Assembly: GCA_002633025.1 (NCBI GenBank)
Contig: NMRB01000612.1
Span: forward strand, 150,003 to 214,002
Direction of reading: 5' to 3'
From: Notospermus geniculatus
Taxonomy: Eukaryota; Nemertea; Pilidiophora; Heteronemertea; Lineidae
Length of the DNA stretch: 64,000 nucleotides
The notes beneath the pieces were generated by a model, which searched no databases, was not told where the DNA came from, and was given only the letters and a program-made list of their open reading frames with translations. Position numbers and translations under genes: made by a program. Shown here piece by piece: positions 30,750 through 44,274 of the stretch (its first letter is position 1; every line of letters begins with the position of its first letter).

Positions 30750-31980
30750 ACCACAGGGACTTGACGCGAGATAGTAAAAGCTAGGGTTAGGCCCCTATAG
30801 GCCTAACCCTAACCCTATCTAGGGTTTTCACCTTCATTTAGGGTTATACTTAGGGTTACAACCCTCAACTAGGGTTAGGGTTGGGTTAAACACACAAAAA
30901 ATAAAAATCCCCCTAGGTATATATACCCCACAAACAAGGGTTCTAACTTGACAGCTTGACCAACACAGGAATTTTTCAAAAAAGACTTCGCCAGAGTCAC
31001 AGTTCAATGAAAACCCCATCAAATCAGGTATCAAAATGTTGCTACGGATGTCCTTGTCAACTGTGCCAAATTTTATTAAAATCCGTTAACTCTAACTAGA
31101 CAAACAAGCCAGCCAAACACAGCAGGTACCCTGGTTTTGGGGCAGTTCGAAAAATTGTGTGACAGCAGCTACAGCAAAGTTTCAAAATAAAACAGCTAGT
31201 TCTCCGCAACTACTCATCCGATGGCGGATATTTAGGGCTCATTTTAATCCCGGCGATATCTGCTTTCAGAATATGCCCGCCATTAAAGCTCGGTGTCATT
31301 CCTTCCTTCTGTATTCAACACTTTTCACAATGAAATGGCTGCACAATATCTAACTTCTCAGGTGGTCGCCATGTTTTAGTTAGATATTGTGCAGTCATTT
31401 CGTTGTGAAAAGTGTTGAATACAGAAGGAAGGAATGGACCGAAGTTTAATGGTGGGCATATTCTGAAAGCAGATATCGCCTGGATTAAAATGAGCCCTAA
31501 ATATCCGCCATCGGATGGGTAGTTGCGGAGAACTAGCCATTTTATTTTGAAACTTTGCTGTAGCTGCTGTCACACAATTTTTCGAACTGCCCCAAAACCA
31601 GGGTACCTGCTGTGTTTGGCTGGCTTGTTTGTCTAGTTAGAGTCAACGGATTTTAATAAAATTTGGCACAGTTGACAAGGACATCCGTAGCAACATTTTG
31701 ATACCTGATTTGATGGGGTTTTCATTGAACTGTGACTCTGGCGAAGTCTTTTTTGAAAAATTCCTGTGTTGGCCAAGCTGCCAAGTTAGAACCCTTGTTT
31801 GTGGGTATATATACCTAGGGGAATTTTTATTTTTTTGCGTGTGTTTAACCCTAACCCTAACCCTAGTTGAGGGTTGTAACCCTAAGTATAACCCTAAATG
31901 AAGGTGAAAACCCTAGATAGGGTTAGGGTTAGGGTTATAACCCTTGCATTACTATCTCGCGTCAAGTCCCTGTGGGGTCT
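30750..31980. repeat. Giant near-perfect palindrome (~605-bp arms, ~24-bp spacer)
   Basis: Left arm about 30750-31354, right arm about 31379-31980, spacer around 31355-31378. The outer part of each arm contains repeats of telomere-type CCCTAA/TTAGGG (30806-30880 and 31846-31940). Arms differ by scattered substitutions and small indels. No coding frame beyond short mirrored ones. Confidence 0.93.
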
Positions 31981-32344
31981 ACAAAGGCCTAGGCCTGTAT
32001 GCACACACTGCCACTGCACTCTGACTGTGACTGTTGGCATATGGGCCATGGACGGTGGTTATAGGCAGTGGTGGTAGGCCTAGGCCTAGTGAATCGTTGA
32101 AATTGACAAAGAAAGTCAGACCTTGGAGGAATTACTGTCAGTATAATTCCTCCAAGGACAGGTCAGACTCAGATGTCATTTTCACCGATCGATGGCGATC
32201 GGCTGATGTCATCGTAGGCCTAATAAGCGCCATATGATATGGGGCATGTCATTCACTCACCCACAGATCTGTCGGACGATCTGTCTATTTGTTCGGGGCC
32301 TCTCACTCTCAGATAATTCTTATCTGACCTCAGCTTGCTCAATG

Positions 32345-32720
32345 GACATAGTGCGAAACGAGCTCCCGGGTGTAAACAAACCCACAAACCTCGGGTTTGT
32401 AATGTTTCAGGGCTTGAAAAATTCTCTGGAGCCTATATGCCCAGTCGGGCAACCTGTCTTTTCAGTTTTCAGGTTTTTAGATAGATGCCCAGCTCATCTT
32501 GATGGATGCCCGAATCCCTTTGTTTGGTTTGAAATTTACTTTAATTATGTTCATTTTTTAGTAGGATCCAAGTAAGAGTTTCCCTGTCGGGCATGTTGTA
32601 TTTGGCTGAAAATTGGTTTTTGTTGCCCAGGGGGTTGAACAGGTTGTCTGTGGGCATTCGGGCATGTGATTTTTCGAGCCCTGTGTTTACACCCGGGAGC
32701 GTCGTTTCGCACTATGTCTA
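32345..32720. mobile_element. TIR element upstream of TBC1D5
   Basis: 'gacatagtgcgaaacgagct' at the left, complement 'cgtttcgcactatgtc' at the right, with CCCGGGTGTAAAC next to both. About 165 nt upstream of the TBC1D5 start codon. Confidence 0.8.
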
Positions 32721-32885
32721 TAGCTCAGAGAGTTTGTGCACCGGCAATGAGATGTCTGAACCCCCCCCCCCCATTCAGGGATCGACGCCAATTCGATGCA
32801 TCTTTGGTATATCAAGGCCCCTATGTGATATTTTGCAGACTTCGTTTTAACTTTTCCAGCTAACAATACTCATCATGGTATTGTG

Positions 32886-33030
32886 ATGAGTGGGCGACAG
32901 GCGAGTGGAAATATCATGTCCAAAATCCGCATCCAACTCAACAAGTCAAAGACCAACGGCCCGGTACCATCCAAACAAGATATTCTAAATGCACTAGATT
33001 CATTCGGTGAGAGGGGATCAACTGCAAATG
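32886..33030 (+). CDS. TBC1D5: TBC1D5 exon 1
   Basis: ATG AGT GGG CGA starts MSGRQASGNIMSKIRIQLNK and ends TANG, one base over; donor AATG|GTACGT. A good acceptor-like sequence (aacttttccag, ending 32859) lies just upstream, so this may be exon 2 of a gene with an earlier 5'UTR exon. The N-terminus is not conserved with vertebrates. Confidence 0.7.
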
Positions 33031-36000
33031 GTACGTATAAACCATGAGTTTCTTTTTAGCTTCCAAAAATACAAAAGCTGGTCATCTCTTCCACTATGGC
33101 TTCGTCCAGGTCAGATAACTTTATATTTAGGCCATGCGTAATTAATTCTATGTTTCGTGTCCCACTGTCACCTAAAATTGGTGCGCGCGCGCTCCAAACA
33201 CAACACAAACTGCATTTTTAACACGGGCTGAAACACGAATCAACAGTACATGTCACACAGATTGATATCCTGGGGGGATTTTGAATGGATTTAAGATGAA
33301 AAATTGAGGCATCCTGACCATGAAACAAGAGCTCTATCTGTTGGAACTTTGTTTTAATCTGTCAGCATCCTGGTTTTGTGACCAAGGATAGGAATCACAG
33401 CTTTCTCAGGAGGTATTTTAACACTTATTGGGCCTATTTTTTACCGATAGTTTTGTGTTGGGAATCTTGAGAATCTCGGAAAATGGATGCGCAATGCATT
33501 TCTATTAGCAGACGACAGTCAGAAATAGGTGCGCGCGCGGGACGCGAAACATAGAATTAGTTACGCACGGCCTTATGTGTTTTCATTATCCCTGGCTGAT
33601 TCAAGCAAACTGGTCATGACTGCTGATTATCTCAGCAGCTGTTTATTTGAATCTAGATAGATTAAGACAAACAGAAAAAAACTGAGTGAAATCATGACTG
33701 CTAGTGCTAAATTGCCGACATTGAAGTTTTTGTTTGCATTGTCCCATTGCACTTGTGTATCACCGCCAGGGTTTCCGCCAGAAAAAAAAATTGGGGGATG
33801 GACCAAAACTATTTCAAAAAAAAATTTTCAAAAAAAATTTTTTTCAAAAAATATTTTGAAAAAAAAATTTTTTTTGGATTTTTTATTTGGATTTTTTTCG
33901 CAAAACATTGTACATGGACTGCAAGAGAACATGATGGTATAATAATATGATGTTTTGAAAAGAAAAGAGACAAGATTTAAAGAAAAAAAATTCATTCTTT
34001 CTGAAAAATTTGGGGATGGATTTATCCCCAAATAATTTTCTTGGGGATGGAATTCTCCCCTCTGGCGGAAACCCTGACCGCATACGGTAATATAAAGTTA
34101 GGGGGCCTGCAGAAGTTGTTGTTTTGTTGCAATGAATATAGCCGTGGTTACACTAATAAAATCCCCAGGTTTTTTGCGGTCACCCCTATGGTGTCTTCCC
34201 ATTTCGCCCTTTCCCAATTCGCCCCCTAATGGTTATTGGTTAGGGTTACCAGTATTTAATAGATTTACCGTTAGGGGGCGAAATGGAGTGGGAATAAACC
34301 CACATCTATGAATTGCCAGGCTTCAAGAAACCCGTGTCTGAAAAACACAGGTTTTTGGAACATGGCAAACTCGCCGTGCTTTTCAAAATGCCCGTATTTT
34401 CGTTAGTACTTCGCACGGCTACAGATGGCGCAGCGGTTAAGTGACGTCGTTTTCGCGCCTCCAACAATGTTTGCCATTACAGAAATGACCAAAGAGTCAA
34501 TGCATGCAGCACGGGTTTGACACGGGTCTGGGAAAACACGGGTATTTTCAACAGGTGTTCGTGTCTTTGCTTGTGAGTTTCAAAACCCAAAAAATGATCA
34601 CAGCACTGGCATCAGTTAAGCGGCCTATCCACATGCAATATTATTGCACAATATGAGGATCAAAATGGGCAATATTATTGCCAATCTTTCTTCCATCCAT
34701 TATGCCAGAAGCACAGGACACCCATTTTGGGCCCCATATTGTGCAATAATATTGTACCGTGGAAAAACCGCTTTACACACAACAACATGTGTTGGTTTAG
34801 AATTGACGTGGCTGGGGGCCCTGGAGACCATGTGACAGTCTTGCATTGTACTCGCCATCTGTCATGTATGTCATGTAATCTCCTTTATATTGCTATATAA
34901 TTTCCTTTCTCTGGGCCACTCTGGGTGTCTGCAAACAGTACATGACACACTGCCATATGACTACCCAAGGCATGAGCAGTGTTCTCCACGGGGTTTGGTC
35001 TAAGAGGGGCGGCGGTGAGCCTGGTGCTCAAGGCACCGCACGAGGAGCCAAAGGCGCCTTCTGGCGGGGGGCTGCGGGCCCTCCCCCAGCGAAATTTGGA
35101 TTTTAGGTGCTCTGAGATGCTTTTTCTGAGCATCTGAGATGCATAATTGAGCGATCTACATCATAAATATTAGGGCGGACGAATTTTTAAGAGGGGCGGG
35201 CCGTTTTTAAGAGGGGCGGATTTTGCCGTCGGTATTTTTAAGAGGGGCGGGCCGCCCTTTATTTTAACTGGTGTGGAGAACACTGGCATGAGTCGCTGTG
35301 TACAGGCATTGAGGGTTTGACATGTTTGATTGAGACAAACAGGTCAGTCTGACACATGTTACATGTCTGACAGGAATCACAGACCCATGTGACGACTTGA
35401 ATATCATCAATGTTGACCAAATACAGTGGGGATCGTGAATACGATAGAGGGCAGCACACACAGTAATCAGGCCCTACAAAATGGATGCCTTTTGTGTTGG
35501 AAATTGATCAGGACTTGGATGTCCCTTTCAATTCAATAGGTTTAACCACTAGTGTCACCTACGGAGGCACTGGATTATGGGCCTCATTCGTGCATTCGGT
35601 CTGTGACTGCGACCTGATTCTTCGTTCATTGACATCAGCAGAACCAGGAAGTTCATGGTTAGGTATTTTGTAGTAGGTTTATCTCCGTCCTTTTGTGGTG
35701 TGTTAACACTTTCACCGCCAAAAACGGAAATTTCCGTTTTTTTCCATTTTTTTGTGGTTCTTGCACAGTAATATAGATGGCAGTACCATGAACAACTGGA
35801 GAAAATTTCGTGAAGATCGGTCAAATGGTTTTGGAGTAACATTGTTTTGAAATATCCGTTTTATTGGAGAATGCATTACGTAATATGGCCGCTAATGCAT
35901 TTTTCTAATTTTTTTCTGATATTCGTGGAAAAAATGAAAAAAACGGCCTTATTTACAGACTATGTTCATAAAAGTTTCGTACTGATAGCAGATATATTGG

Positions 36001-39000
36001 TATCAAAATGAAGCTGGCGACTTCCTTGTTCTGCTGGTGTATTGTGTTAGGAGTTATCCCCTTCCTGTATTGAGATGCTTTGTATTAAAATTAGGTAAAT
36101 GTAAAAAAAATGTTGAAAAAAGTCTGGCGGTGAAAGTGTTAACAATGGGGAGGTAGCCATTCTTTTTCTACCATTTTGATGGCGCTGCAACCGTATCAAC
36201 TTTTCCACTGTGTCGTTGTACGGAACGCCAACATCACACTGCCGTGACGTCGTGGCTTCATGCTCGCACCTCGTATTGCCACGGAGATGACGTCCTGAAG
36301 ACAATGAAAAGGCCTGATATGGTCGCAGCGACATCTTTCCGTGGAGAAGTGGCGATGCCCTCATTGAAAGTGTGTGGTCATGTACCGGTAATACATGTAC
36401 ATATTATATGTACAGGTGATTGACGTGTCCATTTCATAAATTATTTAAATACATGTACAGGAAATTGGGTATTTCCCATTCTTGATAATGGTATCACTGA
36501 AAATTCCTTCTCTTACATGTATTTGGAAATTGGGTATTTCCCATTCTTGATAATGGTATCACTGAAAATTCCTTCTCTTACATGTATTTGGAAATAGGGT
36601 ATTTTCCATTCTTGCAATTTTGCAATCAGTGACATTTCCGTTTTCATAAATTTGGAATGTTTCTGTGGGATTCTCCAGACAGAATCCAGGGAGGGAGTAT
36701 TTGTGAGGCGGTCTAGGAAAACCTGCCGGATGTCGTCGCGTTTGACGTTTGAGGATAGTGTTAATGGCCTTGGTGAACCCAAACATTTCAATAGCTGAAA
36801 TGCACTACGTAACAGGTGAACAGTAGCAGATCAATGCACAGGCAATCTGACAGCCCTTGTTGATCACTCAGAGACTTCCGACAGGTTTTCCTAGACCGCC
36901 CCACACATTTGTCTTTACCGGTTCTTCAGGGAATATGAAGATGAAATTGAAAATCCAAACCTAATATAACCATGCTAACTGTAAGTTTCTTATTTCTACA
37001 GGCAAGTTTCCCCATTCTCATCATAACAAAAATGGAACAGAGGATCACCCTGCACCCGGCGTGGCGCTGACCAAGCAGGAACAGAAGAGGATGGAATACA
37101 CCCAGAGTGTCAGCTTCTCAAACTCATACTGGTTAGTATACTGTAAAGCTAAATATACTGGTTAGTATACTGTAAAGCTAAATATACTGGTTAGTATACT
37201 GTAAAGCAAGATAATTTCGTGAATCAAGAATTATAGGTCTACATCAGTTCGGGAAAGTTCTGACATTGGAAATGTTTACCGACTTTGGTAGCCCAGCGAT
37301 TCCAATATTCCCAAAATCCCGGGTGCGACACAGGCTTAGTGTAAACAGCGCTATTAACTAATCTCTGCAATGGTCTTATAATCATTTCACTCACCAGTGA
37401 TTATGTGTCATTGTGTGGACACTTCAACAGGCACAGACCACTATAAATGTCCTTGCATACTCCGTTGAGGGTGTCCATAAATAAAACTAAGACCTATAAA
37501 ACTAAGACCCAACCAAAGAGCTAAGACGCGAAATCACTGGACTACATGTAAAATGGTCCATTCTTAAACGCGGCAGTTTGGGGGTGAAAGGTAGTTATGT
37601 TGCAAGCTGTCCAGTGTCCGCCCTGAAACACATCATATTCTAATCGTCTTGCTGAATTTGACTTGACTTTCGTGTACGCAAAAAAAGAATCCATGATTAG
37701 AATGGCAACCGTGGTTAATATTGTAAATTATGCCGACTCTTGCTTTTACTGCTTTGCACACCAAGTTACAACGAATGCTGGGTTGGGAATTTTCCAAGAA
37801 CCTCCCACTTCCACGACATTCTTTCTTATCCACTCCTAGCATAATTCACGTTCAGCTTGCTGTATCGACTCTTGAGTGGTTTGCAGAAGAAAACCAACCA
37901 GTGCATCAATGTTACGATTGCGTTCCCCTGCTACGATGTCGGTCATGTCAACATCTTCAGTTACAGGGTACTCGGACACTTCGAACCCACCGTCTTCATT
38001 GCTCTTCGCCACTCCCAGCAGTTCCATTTGGGCTGTAAAATCCCCTCCTTTCTTCCCTCTACCGATGTATTCTCGCACGTGATTCACTGGAGTCTCTGGG
38101 TTGAAGATGGCGCACATTTCCCCACCGTGTGCGAGGTTATGATCTCTGAGGTGGAAGAAAGATTTAACTTCTAGGTAGTACATCGAATGGATCAGCAATA
38201 TGACGTCAAACTCCCCACTCACTATATCATCGGAATACTTATCAACTATGGTGATGATTTTTGCATCGGGATAGAGGACGCTCATTGCAGTTTTGTAACG
38301 AGATACGAAATTCTCGACCGGGTCCAACGCTACAAGCAACTTCACTTGAACGTGGACACCCTCATTTCGTAACATCTCCAAAGCCATAAGAACAGATCCG
38401 CCCATTCCACAGCCTATGTCGAGTATTCTTACTCCGTCATTGGCGCGTCTCTTTGCTGCTCTCCTCAAAACGGGCACAACTTCCTTTGCTGTGGGGGCGC
38501 CACCACCTGCTCGTCTGCGATTGAGCTCCTCAAACCCCTCCAAATATTCGTGCAACTTGATTCTTGTATCCTCCATGTTGGATGGCGAACCGATCTTTCC
38601 TTGAACACTTCTGGTCGAAATACAATGTATACTCAACTTGTGTTGCGTTGCTCTTATTCACTGCAAGCAAAAGAATTTAAAAGAGTATTGGGTTGGTATT
38701 GTAATGTCGTTAAAATAGGTCAAAAACGTTCATATACCTCATACCGTCTGATGACCATATACAATGAAAAAGGACATACGGTGGAACTTCTCTGTTAAAG
38801 CTGACGTGAACGAACAAAAAGCCCCCATACGACGAGCAAGAGAATTGCAAACACCCTGCAGACACCTCAAACGACTTATTTATACATGTACATGGATCGA
38901 CAACGGTACTAATAAGACCGGGTATAAAAGCTGTAATGGAAGTGCAGCGGCCTCCCAGTCTAGTGTCTCCGGTGCTAAACCAGTCACACATGTAGTTGTG

Positions 39001-42000
39001 CTTTCTCCTTTCAGTGATGAATGGGAAAGGCTGTTCGACTCGCCAGATTACCTGAAGGGTTTACGGAACCTCGGTCTTGAGGGCCTTCTAAGGAGCAGCA
39101 GGTTTAGAAGTATATGTTGGAGGGTAAGTATCCTGTCACTAGTGTGAGATAAAAACTATCTGTCCGTGTCAGTTGGTAGTCTGCTGCTGGATTTTTATAC
39201 AGCATTTGTTAGATCATGGAATTATACTTTTCTTCAAGAGGCCTTGATTTTGAAAACTTGGAATTTTCTTACAATGACCTTGAAAATTCTATGAAAATGC
39301 TCTGTTTTTAAAAATGAAATAAAACATCCATATTTTTGAACTGTCTTTGTTTGTTTTATGATTCTCTGCATATTGTATTGAACTGTCTGGCCCTTAACCA
39401 TGTCTTGAGGATACGTGCTTAAATTATCTCTCATGGTTAACGTCTTGCCACAACTACACTCCCCCAGTGCTTCGCAAGACTGGAACCATGCTGACAACCA
39501 CTTAAACCTGCTTTCTGTGTGTATGTGTGTGCGTGCGTGCATGTGCGCGCACGTACATGCATGCCTGCATGTGTGCGTGTCTGTGACAACCATAATTGTT
39601 GATTACAGATCTATCTCGATGTTCTCCCCGAAGATCGGACAAAATGGATCCAGCGAACGCGATACTTACGCGAGCAGTATGCCTCATTGAAACAGAAAGT
39701 AAGAACATATAACTGGTGTTGCTCATCTAGCGTGGTCAAAATTTATTTTTAGCCCGCTTGGCCACAAGGCCCAGCAGGGCTTATGCTGTGGTTGGGGTCA
39801 TTGAGTGGTGGTCTGTCGTGCGTTAGTCCGTACGGCGGTACGGCGGTACGTACGTCCGTACGTCCGTAAACTTTGGTTTGTTAGCGCTCTAGCGCCTTTA
39901 TTTTTTGAGGAATCTTTTTGGTCTTTGGTGGGTGTATATATGGGCCTAAGATCTAGGTCGAGTTCGATTTTGAGTGCGGTGGGATTCCTACTTTGGCCTC
40001 CAGGGGGCGTTTTGTGAAAAATTTCAAAGGGCTATATTTTGATAATGGTTCGAACTATCGTGTTGAAACTTTGTACACATTTACCTCTAGGTTATAGTAA
40101 CTTACAGACATAATTTCGGTGAAATCTGATTCTTGACTTTGCCACTAGGGGGCNNNNNNNNNNNNNNNNNNNNNNNNNNNNNNNNNNNNNNNNNNNNNNN
40201 NNNNNNNNNNNNNNNNNNNNNNNNNNNNNNNNNNNNNNNNNNNNNNNNNNNNNNNNNNNNNNNNNNNNNNNNNNNNNNNNNNNNNNNNNNNNNNNNNNNN
40301 NNNNNNNNNNNNNNNNNNNNNNNNNNNNNNNNNNNNNNNNNNNNNNNNNNNNNNNNNNNNNNNNNNNNNNNNNNNNNNNNNNNNNNNNNNNNNNNNNNNN
40401 NNNNNNNNNNNNNNNNNNNNNNNNNNNNNNNNNNNNNNNNNNNNNNNNNNNNNNNNNNNNNNNNNNNNGCCCCCCAGTGGGCGGTTTGCGCAAAATGAAA
40501 TGTCAATATCTCAGTCCCTATGATAAATATGTAGACAAAGAGCGATAATATAGATAGGTTGATATTTTCTACATCATTTCAAAGAGAAAATAATGTTAGA
40601 TCTGTCCACCAGGGGGAGCTATTCAACAAAATCAAAAATAGGGGTATGTTATGCAACGTAACAGAAAGCGTATTTTTGAAAGTATCAAATGTTTATATTT
40701 TGATACTTCAAATATCTGAGCAACCACACAAGAGATTGATGATAAATCCATAATCCTGAGAAAGTTCCACTCTATCAAATCTGCAACAAAAGTCACAAAA
40801 AATTGCAGAATAAAAATTTTGATTTTTAGGCTTTTTCTGATGAGCTATTACATAATTACGATATTTCCAAATTTCGAAAATTTCGATGAAGAAATCTGAC
40901 CAACAAGATGTACTTTCATACCGGTATGGGAAAAAAACGTTTAATGTTAAAATTGGCCCAGTAGTATTTGAAATAAGCAAAGTATCAGCTGCAGAAAATT
41001 GATGTCCATGACGGTACAAAAAGTGCAAAAACTAACTTATTTTTCGGTGGATCATCATTAAATTTGTATCACAGGTACATGCAATGAAGATATATTATAT
41101 CATACGGATTTTCAAGCTGAACAAAGTTTCTCGGCCACATGTCAAAGTGTCATTTTCCAAAATGGCTGCCTGGCAACGGTATTTGAAGTCCAATCACACT
41201 GAAATTTGCTACAGCTACAGCTACAGCTACAGCTACAGCAGTTAACGAGCTATTGGCCAATGCCCAATTTCTAAGATAGGTACCTAGCGGCCATATTTGA
41301 AGTTCGATCGGACCGAAAGATTTCGGTTTATCCCCCTGCTGGCCAAGCCAGGAATCAAATCGGACCGAAACTTAGTGTCTGAGGTCATCTAACCTAGGGG
41401 TACATACGCACCAAGTTTGGTGCCAAAAGGCCCAGCGGTTATACGAAACGTTCTCTGCTAACGGACGACAACGGACACCGCGTGACGACTGTAGCTCACA
41501 GTTGAGCTAAAAGCAAGTGATGATGACCATGTTCCCGTGAGATGTGACGTAATTGTTCCAAACTTGTTGCAACAACGACCAGAACGCATGTCCATGAGGA
41601 AGTAAAATGGCTGGTAGTTTGCTGTTGTCGTCATCAAATTGAAGATTTCGTGGAACTTTGCTCTAGCAGCCATCTTGGAATTCAATATGGCGTGTCCCCG
41701 AAAATGTGGGTGTAGGTCTTGGAATTATGCTTCTACCTATCTTAGATTTCGAGATATCAAAAGAAACAGATATTTGCATGGCCGCCATCTTGGAATCCAA
41801 GATGGCGGCAACACCAGGGTGTTTTCTCCAGGGCTCCCGTGTTTAGCCTAAAGAAGTCACCAAACTCTCCCAATCGTCCACGTGTGATCAAAATATCCCT
41901 TCAGGATTAGTAGTTAGGCTCCAAAGCGTTTGGTGTGGTGGCCATCTTGGAATCTAATATGGCGGACATGTGACGTCATTTTCGATGGCACCATTCGATT

Positions 42001-44239
42001 CGGCGACCTCGAAAATGTGGGTATTGGTCTTGGAATTATACTTCTATCTCTATTAGAATTTGAGATATGTGGAAAAAGGTGTCCAAAATGGCGGCCATAT
42101 TGGAATTCAAGATGGCGGCTCTCAGGGGGTGTTTTCTCCGGGACTCCCGTGCTTAGCCTTGAGATGTCATCAATCTCTCCCAATCCTCCACGTTTGATCA
42201 AAATATCACTTCAGAATTAGTAGTTAGGCTCCAAAGCGTTTGGTATGGCGGCCATCTTGGAATCCAATATGGCGGACGTGTGACGTCATTTCAGATGGCA
42301 CCATTCGATTCGGCGACCTCGAAAATGTGGGTATAGGTCTTGGAATTATGCTTCTATCTCTATTAGAATTTGAGATATGTGGAAAAAGGTGTCCAAAATG
42401 GCGGCCATATTGGAATCCAAGATGGCGGCTCTCAGATGGTGATTTCGTCGGGGCTCCCGTCCTTAAATCAAAAGATACGGTCAAATCTACATCTGTGCCA
42501 AATTTGGTGCTTTTATCACAAAATGAACGATGGGTCCGCTTAGCCTCCCTACTAGTACTATGTCAATTAAGGCCACATAAAAAATCTTTAGTTTAGCATC
42601 AGTCATACTTGTAAAAAGTGAGGAGGGAGGAGGTTTTTTTTTTTAATACTGAAATGGACTGTGATCATCGAAAAAGAGCTTTTTATCATACATTTATCAT
42701 ACAATAGACAAATCCTCAGTATTAACTCGAAAAAGGGTTTTATTCAAAAAAATACATATCTGAGTCACCCTGGAAAAGGCATGCATAGACAAGAAACCAC
42801 ACTTTTTGACAGAGAACATAATGTGAGGAAAAATTGAAGAAAAAAATGTGGAAAAATTTTTTTTGAAAAAATTTTTTGAGGCGGCAAGAAAATTCGAGGC
42901 GGGTGCTGATGCTAAACTAAAGATTTTTTTATGTGGCTTAATATTCATCTTTTTCTCAAATTTGGATTGGTATATCTCACGTGCAGTTCCAAATTCAATA
43001 AATGTCATGTGATTCCAATTTGAACGATATTTTACATCTCTCGTCCCAGTTGAATAATTAGATCTTATGCGTGTGTTTCAAATTTGAGTTGATCCGCCAA
43101 TCTTCTTATTCCGACAGCTATCCCAAGTTAGAGTTCTTCAACTCTGACTTTGTACGTAACATCATGGTCGACATCCTGTTCATCTACGCTAAACTAAAAC
43201 CAGATTTGTCTTATCGTCAGGTACTCACTATGAAATATTATTTGTCGTCATACATCTTATGTTTTTGTATGTTTTCTTGGGTGTCAGGACAATTCCATGC
43301 TGGATATTTGTCGTCATGGTTAATGACCCCTGGTTAATGACCCCAGACGACCCCCCCCCTCACACACACTATGCCCCTGGGCCGTTACTTCGCAGGAGAA
43401 TCTTTATAAAAAGCCCAAAATCCACATATTTTTTCCCACTTTCCTGGGGCAGCTGTCTGGGAGAATTATCTTGGGGTGGGGGGGGCAATTGTCCAGGGAA
43501 TTGCCCTTGACTCCTTTTCTTGTACGTCTGTGTAGTTCCTGTGCTTTTTGAGATGTGATGCATGTTTGTGAAATGGGATCACAGCGCTAGAGAATTTTCC
43601 ATGGATCGTATTTTAGAACGTTCCTTAACGTTAAGGTCGACCTTAAGTCCATTTTAAGACCATCGACGAGAACAATAGATTTAACGTGGACCTTAAATGT
43701 TAAGGAACGTTCTAAAATACGTTCCCATGTCAGACAGCATTCTCCATCTATCTATTCATTTTCTTATTCTGAATGTCCAGAATGGTGACGTAATGTTTGT
43801 TTCACAAATAAACATGTCACACTGTGTGCAATGTCTTTCAAATGACCTCATTTATGCCTGTGTGTCTGTGGGATCAAAGAAATCAAGCTTGAAATTGAGT
43901 AGTTGAGCAGGGAACAAAGCTCTACCAGTGTTAATTCTAGGCAGTGTTAGTGGCAGCGCCACTGTGCCCTTTTTAACCCCCTTGGCACCATGCCTGCCCT
44001 AAAAAAAAATTTGGTTTTATTACCCCCCGGACCCTCTGTCTTGGTCCCTTTTGGTCATACCACTTAGATTAGAAACTGACTTAAATTGGCTGTTGACTGG
44101 AGTTATAGGGACCTTTTTAACTGACAAGCTTCTCAAATTCCGTTAGTAGAAATGTCGTGAATGAAAAGTGCCCTTTTTATGCCCCCGACTTCCGAAAAAG
44201 TCGGGGGCATTAAGTCGGGGGCATTATGTCGTGGCGCGT

Positions 44240-44274
<35 letters not shown>

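Noticed and set aside
30806-30880. True telomere or chromosome end
   Set aside because: Only a few TTAGGG-type units, internal, mirrored in both palindrome arms, with normal sequence on both sides.
30834-31901. Two similar ~66-codon frames (30834-31034 and 31698-31901)
   Set aside because: They are mirror images from the two arms of the palindrome, with no coding signature.
38577-38636. 20 extra N-terminal residues for the methyltransferase
   Set aside because: That extension needs a TTG start; the first ATG in frame is at 38576.
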